Origin: Chelydra serpentina
Lineage: Eukaryota > Chordata > Testudines > Chelydridae
Assembly: GCA_037349315.1 (NCBI GenBank)
Contig: JBAIAC010000023.1
Location: 40,411,501-40,475,500 of the forward strand
Direction of reading: 5' to 3'
DNA length: 64,000 nt
Shown: piece after piece, positions 23,288 through 33,200 of the stretch
How positions within the stretch are numbered: position 1 is the stretch's first letter
Layout: each line of letters starts with the position of its first letter
Notes under the pieces: model-generated
What the model was told of the DNA's origin: nothing
What the model saw: the letters and a program-made list of their open reading frames with translations, nothing else
Databases searched by the model: none
Position numbers and translations under genes: made by a program

Positions 23288-24300
23288 GCAGAATGCAGGT
23301 GGCATCCAGCTTTTAAGTTGTCAAGCAAGATGCCTTCTCATGCATCATCCTACCTGAATGCAATATGGGGATTGAGCATCCTACTGGCTAGTCTTGCAGG
23401 ATGGGGAAAGGCTGAGACTGGTAGCAACTGTTCTAGACTAGGTATGCACTAGAAGGGCTTCATTATGCATCTCTACTATCCTGGAGCATCTCCTGCTATT
23501 TCAGAACTAGGTCTCTTGATGGACACACAGTTACATTACTTTGTTTCTCCTTTGTGGACAAATTTCCTCTGTCTAGGAGCACAGCCTACAATTCATGTCC
23601 ACTTAGGGCCTTACGCAGAATTTGAAGCTAGTCATGCAGCAGAGGGAAATTATTGAACTAACCCAGTGTCACATCTCCTCCTCTTTTTGTAGCTGATGTT
23701 GCTTGGCTTTGTCCAGGGTCTGGACAACATTAGAACAGCAGCCCAATTTTATTGTTGTGCAGTTGTGCATGTTACAAGACTGTCCACTGATGGGCTGTGG
23801 TGTGCTTCTAAAAGGAGATTCCGTACTGGTGATCCAAGCCACATTTGCAGTAATGCTTAAACTAGCATATGAGTTTTAATTGGGAAGAACTCCTGAAGCA
23901 CTAAGTGGCGTCTGTTTGTTTCTACCCAAGAGACTGAAGTTCTGGAAAGTTCAGGTAATGTAACTAAGTAGTTCTCCAACATGTGCTCTGAGTGCTTCAG
24001 TGGGTGGATGCAAGTGCTGAGATATTGTAGTGATGGATGTGGTGTAAACAGCGGGATAAAGGCCATCACTTCCATACACTGAATTTGGATTTTCGGAATA
24101 ACTTGGGGACATTCCATTTATCAAATCCAAATGGCTTAGATCAGACAGTAACTTGGTTTGTTTTAAGCTTCATCTCCCTCCCTTCTGCAGCTCTGGCACA
24201 CTTCTGCTCTTGATTCTTTCTGCATCTTTGGAGGCCAACTGATCGAAGCTGAATCTGCTCCCTCTTTGCATACGTTCTCAGCTTTCAGCTTGCTTACAGG
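23288..24300. other. Intergenic sequence, no gene seen
   Basis: I see no exon, RNA gene or bounded repeat here. Confidence 0.45.
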
Positions 24301-24392
24301 GCATCCGAAGAAGTGGGTATTCCCCCACGAAAGCTTATGCTCCAATACCTCTGTTAGTCTATAAGGTGCCACAGGACCCTTTGTCGCTTTTA
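24301..24392 (+). mobile_element. Penelope-like 3' end with decayed hammerhead
   Basis: It reads GCATCCGAAGAAGTGGGTAT, then CCCCCACGAAAGCTTATGC and TCTGTTAGTCTATAAGGTGC, the same arrangement as the PLE 3' module. GAAA, stem II and the GCAT/ATGC stem I are kept, but the core is CCGAAGA, with U4 changed to C as in the 22809-22850 copy. It is a short 5'-truncated copy. Confidence 0.65.
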
Positions 24393-25789
24393 CAGGGTTG
24401 GTTTCTTGTTAGTGGTTCTCAAGACACTAAAATAGTGTTTACATTAAAGTGGCAAAAAGACCCAACCAAACAAAAAACAGGTTGGTAATCAGACTGAGGT
24501 GATTGTTGAGGTTCCGTATCCTCTAATTTGCCAGGGCTAGAAGCAGGTACTTTATATACTCTGAATCCCAGCTCTCGGATGGTATCCCGCTTGTCAGACG
24601 CTATCAAACAGTTTCTAGGGCTGGTGACTTGCCAGACACTAGTCACAAAAGCTGTCATTGGTCCCTTGGTTTGGCTATGTCACTTTTTAAATTCCTGGTG
24701 TGGGATTGAATATAGGAAATCCCAGATCCTGAATCAGTGACATTTTAAATTCCCTAGGTAAAGTCCATCATTGGTCATTATGAGGGAATGAACCCAGCAC
24801 TAAAAGCATTAATTTCTGCCACTGGAGTTAAATAAAATAACTCCTCTCACTGGTATAGGCATATCCTCTGGACAGGCCACTATTGGAGACCCATAATGCA
24901 GACCTAACAGTGGGTTCTGTCTACACCAGTATTTTTCTTCAAATTTCCTATCATTGCACCAGCGTGGGGCATCTATAGTTGTAGGAATGAAAGTGTGAAT
25001 AGGCTGCCGGTGCTTCAGCCACTATGTTGCCTAGACCTGACCTCAGCAACATTAGGTGATACTGGTTAAAATGTTAGCACCCGTTCTTCTAGTGCTCCTA
25101 CTATTCCTCCCACCAGTGGAGCTGCCCCTGTACTAGTGGAAAGGTGACTGACATAAAGGAAAATGCCAGTGTAGTCACAGCCATGGTGTGCTCTACTTCT
25201 GCATCATTTATTGGGATGACTGCCTCTCCTCCACTTGTCTTGTCACCATCTAATTTTCAATGGTTTCGGTGTTTTCGCTGAATGTTCAGCCCTGCCCCAT
25301 GTCTCCAACCAGATGCCACAGAACTTTTGAGCTCGCTCATTTCTTCAACTTAAAAAAAATAAAAATAATTAAATTCCTTTCCTGTTTCTTCCACAATTCA
25401 GGCTCCAAAGACTCACTTGAAAGCGTCTCCGTGGCCTTTCTGGGGTCAGGAAGGTTGAGAACTACCTGCTGGATTCCACTGGTAACAAGACTGCAGCCTG
25501 CAGGTTTGTTTAAAAAAGAACAATGCAGGCATTTCAGGATCAAGGGCTGCTTGCCCATTTTTGTGCCAGAGGACAAAGTACACATGTTCCTGGCTTTCTT
25601 AGAATGACAACCTTGGAATGAGACTCAAGGCAAACTCTTCACTGGGAAGCCTGTATAAGGCCCACACTTGGTACAGAATGCCCAGAACTCATGACTGTGT
25701 TAAAATATTTGGCATATATTTTATTCTGGTCAAGATGACCCATGTCAACACTCTAAAATAAGTGATTTATATTGAATTTAAACCATGCT
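24393..25789. other. Intergenic sequence, no gene seen
   Basis: The longest frame (25260-25607, 115 codons) has no motif or splice context. No bounded repeat was found. Confidence 0.45.
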
Positions 25790-25862
25790 GGGTTCTTGAT
25801 TATTTCTCACCATTAGGGGACTGGACTAGATGACCTCTCGAGGTCCCTTACAGTTCTAGAAT
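25790..25862 (+). mobile_element. CR1 LINE 3' terminus
   Basis: The text GGGGACTGGACTAGATGACC, TCTCGAGGTCCCTTACAGTT and CTAGAATTC is the typical last ~60 bp of a chicken-repeat-1 LINE. Only this terminus is present. Confidence 0.7.
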
Positions 25863-27405
25863 TCCTCACACCCTATACCTTGTTGTTTGTGCTGTTTAAT
25901 TGCAGCGGTGTGTATTTTTACACCAGAACTCCTGTGTGTTGTAAATAGGAGTTAAGTTGTATAACTCTGTTCAAAAGCGTTTTAGGTTTCTTTTATCCTT
26001 CTGGCTCTTGTCCAAATATCCACCCTTGTTTATAAAACATGGTGTGCGCCCTATCACTTGGTATGAAATAATCCCTAAACACAATAAAATTCCAACCAAA
26101 CCAGTTTGAAATTGCACTGCTGAGGTCTCAGTGGAATATTTTAAGGGAAGACACATGATTACCCAACATATTAACCCCGTGCTTTCATGGCTGCCGTGCC
26201 GTGGTCCATGCTAGTCTTCTGCCTTTGGTTAGTAATTGGCTTGCGGTTCTGCTGTCCCAATATATTAGTGTGGCCTCTATGGAGATGATTCTCAATTTTG
26301 CCAGAAATAGTACAGGCTCAGAGTGATATGTCAGTGTGCTCATGAATGCTCCTGGGGTTATGTATAGGCTGACCCTGAAACATCTGTCAGTGGTGCCATT
26401 GTTATATATAGGCTTGGAAGGATTAGCTCTTTATCAGTCGATGCTGGTAAATGTCAATTTCATACACACAACCAATGAAAAAATATTGCCATTGATAGAC
26501 TGAAAGGTACAAAAAGGCAAAGAGAAACGGCATTTGAGAACTTAGTCTGATTGAAGGATATTTGCTTTTTTGACATGTGATGTTGACTATTTGTATTTAA
26601 CCTTTTGAATTTCAACATCTGCCATTAAATTCTGATCCCCCACATATTCTCTCACAACTGAACATTTAAACAGATATCCATTTATTAAGCATTTTATCTA
26701 AAGAATGTATTACAAAATATTAAATTCTGCCAAGCCTACTTATCTATTTATGCTCTTATCCCCTGGACCCGAAACAAACATTCAGGGTCTAGTTTACTTG
26801 TTGGTTCTCACATGCCAGTTTTACAAGGATTGTTTCAGCATCCTGAAAAACACCAGCTTTGATGAAAAAAGTTACTGACAGGTGAACAATAATTTCTATA
26901 CAGATGGGCACCTGTTTATATAAATTGCTTACCCAAGACATCAGCCAAGATTAACTTCTGAAAGTAACATAGAATTGCTGGGCTGGGGTAAGGCTTTTTT
27001 AAAACAGAGGTGAAACTATAGTCCCCTTGTTTTTAAGGGTCTTTGGGAAAAGCTGCCATCTGTCCTTTTTTTTTTTTTTTTTTTAGTGGATGAAGTGTGT
27101 TGAGGGATACAGCTGTATCCCTCTCTCTCAATCTGTTAATATTTATGAAGGATGTGAGGGGACATGGGTCTAGGTCTTAGTCAGGATGTGGGAGCCTGAA
27201 CTTCTCATTGTGGTAACTGGACCTGTCCCTTATTCATAGCCACATGCAGGAGAAAGGGACCCTATGTGTTTTGTTATCTTAGGTTGCACTCATCCCTGGA
27301 CGAATGATGCCCCAAATGAACAAGAGGAGAATGCAGATTCTCCTAATATGTTTTCTTGATGGCCTGCAACAGGGTGTGTGTGTTGGTTTTTTTGTGGGTC
27401 GCTCT
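25863..27405. other. Intergenic sequence upstream of the ABCC5 promoter
   Basis: No gene recognised. A T homopolymer of about 19 bases lies at 27066-27084. Otherwise it is A+T-rich unassigned sequence. Confidence 0.45.
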
Positions 27406-27413
27406 AAGCTGCC

Positions 27414-27540
27414 TAGGGTGACCAGAGGGGAAGACCCAAAAAAAGAAAAACAGAAGAGCCTCTGCTGCCGAAGTTGTTGAGCAAAAAAAATGGCCAAAAA
27501 CGGGACGGTCCCGATTTTATCGGGACATCTGGTCACCCTA
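27414..27540. mobile_element. hAT MITE 0.5 kb upstream of the promoter
   Basis: The terminal inverted repeat TAGGGTGACCAGA / (T)CTGGTCACCCTA is bounded by a perfect 8-bp target duplication AAGCTGCC (27406-27413 and 27541-27548). It contains ACGGGACGGTCCCG and CGGGACATCTGGTCACC text shared with the copies at 36694-36819 and 35105-35197. It is non-coding. Confidence 0.85.
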
Positions 27541-27953
27541 AAGCTGCCCCCCTGTAGGCAGGCCCCATGCACTGTATATGACCTGGGGTGGGTGAACGAA
27601 GAGTGCAGTGGAAAGCAGGGGCCTCGCTCCAGCAGTGACCCCCCCCCCCCCCGGGGGGCTGGTCCCTTTCTGCGGGGGCGCGCGCCGCCCCACTGCGAAG
27701 CGTGTGAGGGGGGGGTGTCTCCCCTTTGCAGCGGGTCCTACCCCACCCTTGCATGCTGATGCCGGGTGTCATCCCCCCCGCCCCGCCGGGTGACACCCCC
27801 TCCTTGTCCCGCAGCGGGGTCGGACCCTCCCCCGGGTTCACCCCTCCCCCTTCAGAGCGTGCGGCGCCCCAGGACCCCGGCGAACGTTCCAGGCCCGGCG
27901 AGCGCTGCGGCACCGGCAGGGCGAGTACAGGAGCCGGCCGGCGCGGGGGCTGC

Positions 27954-28021
27954 CGGGAAGTGTAGTTTCCTGCCCAATAGGCTTGGCTCCGCAGCCTTAG
28001 CAGTGGGGACTACGATGCCCG
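27954..28021. promoter_or_regulatory. Two ACTAYRNNNCCCR (ZNF143/THAP11) motifs
   Basis: On the minus strand 27966-27954 reads ACTACACTTCCCG. On the plus strand 28009-28021 reads ACTACGATGCCCG. Both fit ACTAYRNNNCCCR exactly, the M4 promoter element bound by ZNF143 and THAP11. They are in opposite orientation, about 55 bp apart, with a CCAAT box between them. Confidence 0.6.
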
Positions 28022-28106
28022 TCGGTCCCCGCGCGAGACTCGGTACCGCGCCGGCGCAGTGGGGACACCGGCGCCGCTATAAGGTGGTTTGGCTGAGGGG
28101 GCCGCT

Positions 28107-28146
28107 GAGTGCAGAAGCCGCAGCAGCGGGGCAGTAGCCGGGCGAG
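28107..28146 (+). other. ABCC5: Proposed ABCC5 exon 1 (5' UTR)
   Basis: The transcription start is inferred to lie about 25-30 bp after TATAAGG (28078). The exon would end at 28146, before a donor reading GCGAG|GTAACGG. It holds no ATG. The position is an inference: a start site further upstream in the CpG island or another donor is possible. The intron to exon 2 would be 1.9 kb. Confidence 0.45.
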
Positions 28147-28347
28147 GTAACGGGCGGGCGCGGCGAGGGTATGGCCGGGCTGGATGGGGGCTTCCCCCTC
28201 ACACCCACCGCGCGCCAGGGACTGGTGAGGCCGGGCCGCCCCCGGGCTGGGAGAGGGAGGCCGGTGCCCCGGGCACCCAGGAGGGGCTGGTGTAGACCAG
28301 GCTGGGAGGGGCCATGTCTCCCCCGTTACTAGGGCTCACAGGGGGGT

Positions 28348-28604
28348 AATCACCCCCCCCCCCCCGGATCCATGGGATGGGACAGGACGGGGGACGCACA
28401 CACCACCGCCCCCCCCCCCCGTCCCATGGGGGGGTGCAGCTTGTGGCTGGGGGGGGGATTGGAGTGCGTGGCTGGGGGTGCAGAGGCTCTCAGGCCTGAG
28501 GACCCCTCCCTTGGTTAGGTTGCGTGCAGGTGCTGCTGTTTGCAGCGGGGGGGGGGGGGGGGGGGCTACAAACGCCTTGTGTTAGCGGGGGGGGGGGGGG
28601 GGGG
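28348..28604. repeat. Cluster of long G and C homopolymers
   Basis: C runs at about 28351-28364 and 28409-28419, then G runs of 19 (28547-28565) and 18 (28587-28604), separated by a TACAAACGCCTTGTGTTAGC spacer. Such G runs can fold into G-quadruplexes. They are also prone to sequencing length errors, so the exact counts should not be trusted. Confidence 0.8.
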
Positions 28605-28983
28605 CAGGTGGCTGCTCCTGTCTGCAGATTTGCAGGCGGGGTTGCGTTAGTGGCGCCGGCTCTGTAGCCATTGGGTGCCGGCTGCGGTTGGCCCCGCAGA
28701 GGGTGCTGCAGCAGAGATGATGGAGCATCCAGCAAGGTGCAGCGAGCGCTCTGGATGCAAACGGAGGCCTGGCGGCAGCGAGATAAACACTCACTCTCGC
28801 CCGGCCGCAGACAAATAAATCCCAAGGCAGGCAGGGGTGGGGGCAAGGGGGCCCATGTGTTTTCAGTGGATTCCTGCCTCAGTGGGGGGATCTCTCTGGA
28901 GGGGCGTAGTGGGGAAACATTCTGGTTCTCTGTAAGTAAATAGGTTGTGTGGTAGCCGTGGGGGTCTCGGGATATTAGAGAAG

Positions 28984-29079
28984 CGAGGTGGGTGAGGTAA
29001 TACCTTGTAATGGACCAATTTCTGTCTGTCTCTCACCAACAAAAGTTGGTCCAATAAAATATATGACTTCACCCACCTT
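28984..29079. mobile_element. Inverted pair of PLE 3' ends (second family)
   Basis: GGTGGGTGAGGTAATA...ATGGACCAATTTCTGT (minus-oriented) is followed at once by CTCACCAACAAAAGTTGGTC...ACTTCACCCACC (plus-oriented), giving a hairpin of two copies of the same terminus. The same GGACCAACTTTC...GGTGAAAGAGAC text occurs in the larger copy at 49665-49700. The arrangement repeats the head-to-head design of the 6326-7964 insertion. Confidence 0.65.
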
Positions 29080-30078
29080 GTAAGTAAATAGGGCTAGTTG
29101 TAAATAGGAGGCAAAGGGCATGTTACAGAAATAACCTGGATGATGATCTTTAGGCAATTAATATGAGGGTGGTGGATGTTACTGCATATGATAGGGTTAT
29201 AGTCCATTGCACCAGACCAGACCTGCTGATACTGCAGCCAGAAAAATGTATGATTTAAACTGACCTTTTCATAGGAACTTGGTTTTTAAATCAGTGACTA
29301 TGGAGATATAAAATGTAATGCCATGGGACAAGGTGACTTAAAAGCAAGCAGCCTTATGGATGAATTTGCTATTATAAGCTGAAAGACTTAACAGTCTGAA
29401 AAGAACAGCAGCACAAAGCATTTCTGTATAAATAAATGTATAGGCAGGCATGTCATCTAATGTAAATACATTTTAATGCTTGTACAAATTTGTAATGAAG
29501 ATGAATAGTACTTGTGTGGGAGAAAATATCTTTAAGAATAGGCTTTTTTCAGAGTGTCTGTGGGCGCTGTAGAGAAGACTGTTAATATCTTGGGCTGGAT
29601 TTGTAGAGATGCATGCTGTATGTCCTATGGGTTTTGAAACTGACATACTATTTCAAAATGCTAATATGTAAAATTGCGCAGTCAAGAAAATAGCATTCTC
29701 GGTGTTTGATATTGAAACGTTTTTGGAAAAATGTCTAATTTGCTCGAATCAAATGACTGATATCTAGCAATTAAAATTACATAAGGATACAAATACTTGA
29801 AAATTAAAAGTTGGGGAGATGTTATAGTGGCCCTTCTGCACTAAGTCACTTTAGTCTCATGGTTACTTTCAGATACCCTTTAACTAACTCAGCAAGGGGT
29901 TCATGTGCTCTGGGATCAGTTCTCCACAAGGCACTGTGGAGTAGTTTGGTCACATGTTATAATAGGATTTCAAAATTGCTGACCATGACCTTTGGTTAAA
30001 AAGCTTCCCATAAATCATGTAGGGTTGTTTAGGGCATAGGATATATGTTTTTTAAAGTGGGATTTTAATTCTCTTTAG

Positions 30079-30261
30079 ATTTTTCTGAGGTGAAAATACA
30101 ACTATAAACCCTGGCGTTTACGGAAGGAGAAGATGAAAGATATCGACCTAGGAAAAGAGTATGTTATACCCAGTCCTGGGTATAGAAATGTGAGGGAGAG
30201 AGCCGGTTCGGAGCACTTCCAAGAACAGGAAGGATTGAAATTCCAGCAAGCTAAATATAAG
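30079..30261 (+). CDS. ABCC5: ABCC5 exon 2 (5' UTR plus first 43 codons)
   Basis: Acceptor TTCTCTTTAG ends at 30078. There are 54 nt of 5' UTR with an in-frame TGA at 30091, then the ATG at 30133 with A at -3. It encodes residues 1-43, a hydrophilic cytosolic start (MKDIDLGKEYVIPSPGYRNV). It ends in phase 0 at AAATATAAG|GTCAGT. The length of 43 residues equals that of the human exon as I remember it. Confidence 0.92.
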
Positions 30262-33200
30262 GTCAGTTTCTCTTTTCCACTCTCCATGTCTGTGTGTGGC
30301 TGCTTAATAAATTTCGTAAAGCAACCCCTATTTTGCCATGCCAGCTTTGTCCAGGTTTATTATCTTGAAGGTCAATGATGGACATTCTGCTTCTTGCATA
30401 GGAGAGGTCATTTGATGGAATGCTGTACATACATTAACCTCTAGTGCAAAATTGCACTAGTGGGGGAGACTAGTGCTTAACAGATGCTCAAAACTGAAAT
30501 ACATTTTTTCAAGAAGTATTAAATAAACTAAACTGAATTATGCCAAATATTCTGACAAAGATGACATTTTCTGATGTACATTTATGGGGCTATCTATATC
30601 ATTGTGGTGATATAAAGCCAAGAGAAATCTGTAAGCACAGGTCAGATTTAACCATTGGGATGATGCTTCTGAACACAGAAGCAACAGAAATGGCATGAAA
30701 ACACAAAGAGCTCTTTGCTAATCATGCCCCAGTTAGAGCTAGCAGCTTAGACATTCTTAATCATGCATTGTGTTTTTTAGAATTATTTTCCTGAAGCAGA
30801 TGTTGTTTAACTTTCCTTAGTAGTAGGAATTATTTGTACTTAGAGGGATGGTTTAGAATCTTTATTGTATCTGTATACCACTGCATATCTCTAGTTCTTT
30901 ACTATTTAGTGCTGATTGTGTTTCCTGTGCTGTACACAGAAGTAGTTAACTGTCCCTGCCAGTTAAGAACCAAACTCTGGCATTGACATTGCTATTCAGC
31001 TGCTGTGCTAGTCTTCTCCAATGTTATCTGGACTAGTGAGTTTGTGATGGGTTAATAAGAATGGAGTTATGCAGATGTATAGCTAGCTGGTAACCTTAAC
31101 AGGAACATAAACACTGAAAGACAAATTGGTGTGCAGAAAAACCCAACTACTCAATAAATCTTGACAATCATGATCCACTTTTGTGAAAGGTATAACTCAG
31201 AACCAGTTATTTATGCCAATTCAAGTTAGATTAGGGATGTTTACTATGACTACTGACACTTATGAAATCTATTGGGGGCATATCTTTTTATCAAGAACTT
31301 TTTTATATATATATGCTACAGAAGTAAATACTTGTTTAAACAAAATCAGTGTGCTTATGTTTGGATTCTTTATTTGTATATGCACACAACATGAAACTCT
31401 AGTAAACATGCTAATTTGTCAGGATTCATAGTAAACACCCGAGAAAGATCAGCTGTCTGAAATCCCCAGTATGAAAAATAGGCTCCAGTCACTTTTTTTT
31501 GCATGAGAAGTCTATGGATGTTTGTTTTAAAGCAAGTATTGAGAATGTTGTTGTAAAGGCTAATATTAAATGTCGGGTAATGTGAACTGTGTTTTTACAT
31601 GTAAAGTTCCGATAAAGTAAGACCAATGGCAATAAAGTTGTTTTTTGGCAGTTGGTTTTAACCCTGGCTAAAGCATTGCACTACAGGCTGAAATGTTATA
31701 GAATGGTCTGTTCTGCAGTGGGGCAGAGTGCTGAGTGCTGTGTGCGCTTGCATTCTCTGCAGTTCCTAGTTTCTGCACAGCGTCTGTGACTCAGCATAAT
31801 ATCGATAACGGACATTGTTCAGGGCAAGTCAGAAGATCTGACTTCTGCTTTAATGCGGGCAATGATACTGAAGCAGGGCCCCTCTGAAGTCATGGTACAG
31901 CTTCTGAGCAGCATTGATTACATTATTATGATTGGCTTACAACCCAATATACATTATCCAGTAGCAACTCTTCACTGTTGAATTGGTGGTGACAACAGTG
32001 TTACCATTGGTGGGGAGCCTTGTTTCTTTTCCAGCCAATGGGTTTTTTAGTCCAGCTGTAGCCATATTAGGATGGGTCTTCTGATTGGCCTGCATCCTAA
32101 GTACATGCTTATGCATAGACTCACTGCAGGAGTTACCCTATTAAAGCTGCTGGGAATGAGCTGCTGTTTACCTCCTAGTAAGCTGCAGTTAGCCCACTAC
32201 ACCTTTTGCTGATTGGCCTGTTGTGCTTCAAATTATTCTCTTGGAACAGCTGAGAAGAAATAAGCTTCATGGTAATTTGCTTTGAAATTCACTTTGAGCT
32301 CTGTTCAGGATAGTCTTTGGAGATGCATCTCTACACCTGGTCCCACTGAGGAGTTCCCTGCTGTGGATGGTCAGGAAAGGCCATGCACCCTCTAAATGTT
32401 TGGAACTTGAAGGGTGCCTGCTGTGTGGAACACTCTGTACCTTTGTCAACCACAAGTGCGGAATTCTGAGTGGAAGGCTGAGAACAAAAATGGGATGAAT
32501 AGTCCAGGTCTCCAGGCTGGACAGAGAGCTGTAGGGCTGGGTTTATGTGTATATTTAGAAGAAAAAAAAGTCAAAGGGTTAACAGAGAAGGACAAAACAG
32601 GAAGGGCTATGGTAAAAATAAATAAATCGGAGAACAGGTAAGTCTAAAAGAGAGGACAATAAGATTTAGAAAGGGCTGGTGTAGAACAATAGTGTTAAAA
32701 AAAAAAAAAACAACCCCCAAAAAACAACAAACCCCCTCCCCTTCCCCCCCCCCCCCCCCCCAAGTCAGGTTTATTTTTTAATAACAAGATCCGGTGGTTG
32801 CTTGTCTATTACTGTTACTCTTTTTTAGAGTGAGAGAGCATGCGTGCTCGCACATGGATTGCCTAGCACTATGGAGCCTGGTCAGTAGTGCCCAGAAGAC
32901 CCCATCGAATAGTACAAATAAATAATGTGAGGTTCCTGGCAGAGAGCACTCAAACAATCTTGGTCAGTGTTATTAAATGTAGAACAAACAACCTGTACAG
33001 AACACTTTTTTTTTTTACTAAGCAATGTCAATTTATTGTACTAAATTGCTAAATGTTGCTAATGCTAGCTGGATTGCTAAATGTTCGTAGTTTTTTTGTT
33101 CCTAATTACAACACAGCTGTAAATGTATGTTGTGTGAAACTAGAGTTTCTGTTCAACAAAATTGGTGCTACAAAGATCTGAAATGTGGCGGTTCAGAGCT

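Larger units (their letters stand above)
27600..28310 (+). promoter_or_regulatory. ABCC5: CpG-island promoter of ABCC5
   Basis: Composition shifts sharply from the A+T-rich flank to CpG-dense sequence (GCGCGCGCCGCC, GGCCGGCGCGGGGGC, GGTACCGCGCCGGCGCAG). Inside lie a CCAAT box (27974-27978), two ZNF143/THAP11-type motifs (27954-27966 and 28009-28021) and a weak TATA-like TATAAGG (28078-28084). A good splice donor follows at 28147. It is the only CpG island in the window and lies 2 kb upstream of the ABCC5 start codon, so it is taken as the housekeeping-type promoter. Flanking C and G homopolymers complicate the exact limits. Confidence 0.8.
28147..30078 (+). other. ABCC5: ABCC5 intron 1
   Basis: Runs from GTAACG to TTTTAATTCTCTTTAG. 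The first 500 bp contain G and C homopolymers, and 28984-29079 hold an inverted PLE remnant. The rest is A+T-rich unassigned sequence. Confidence 0.55.

Noticed and set aside
1..27600. Search for the HTR3-type neighbours expected next to ABCC5 in mammals
   Set aside because: No Cys-loop receptor exon was recognised on either strand; any such gene must lie further left or be absent.
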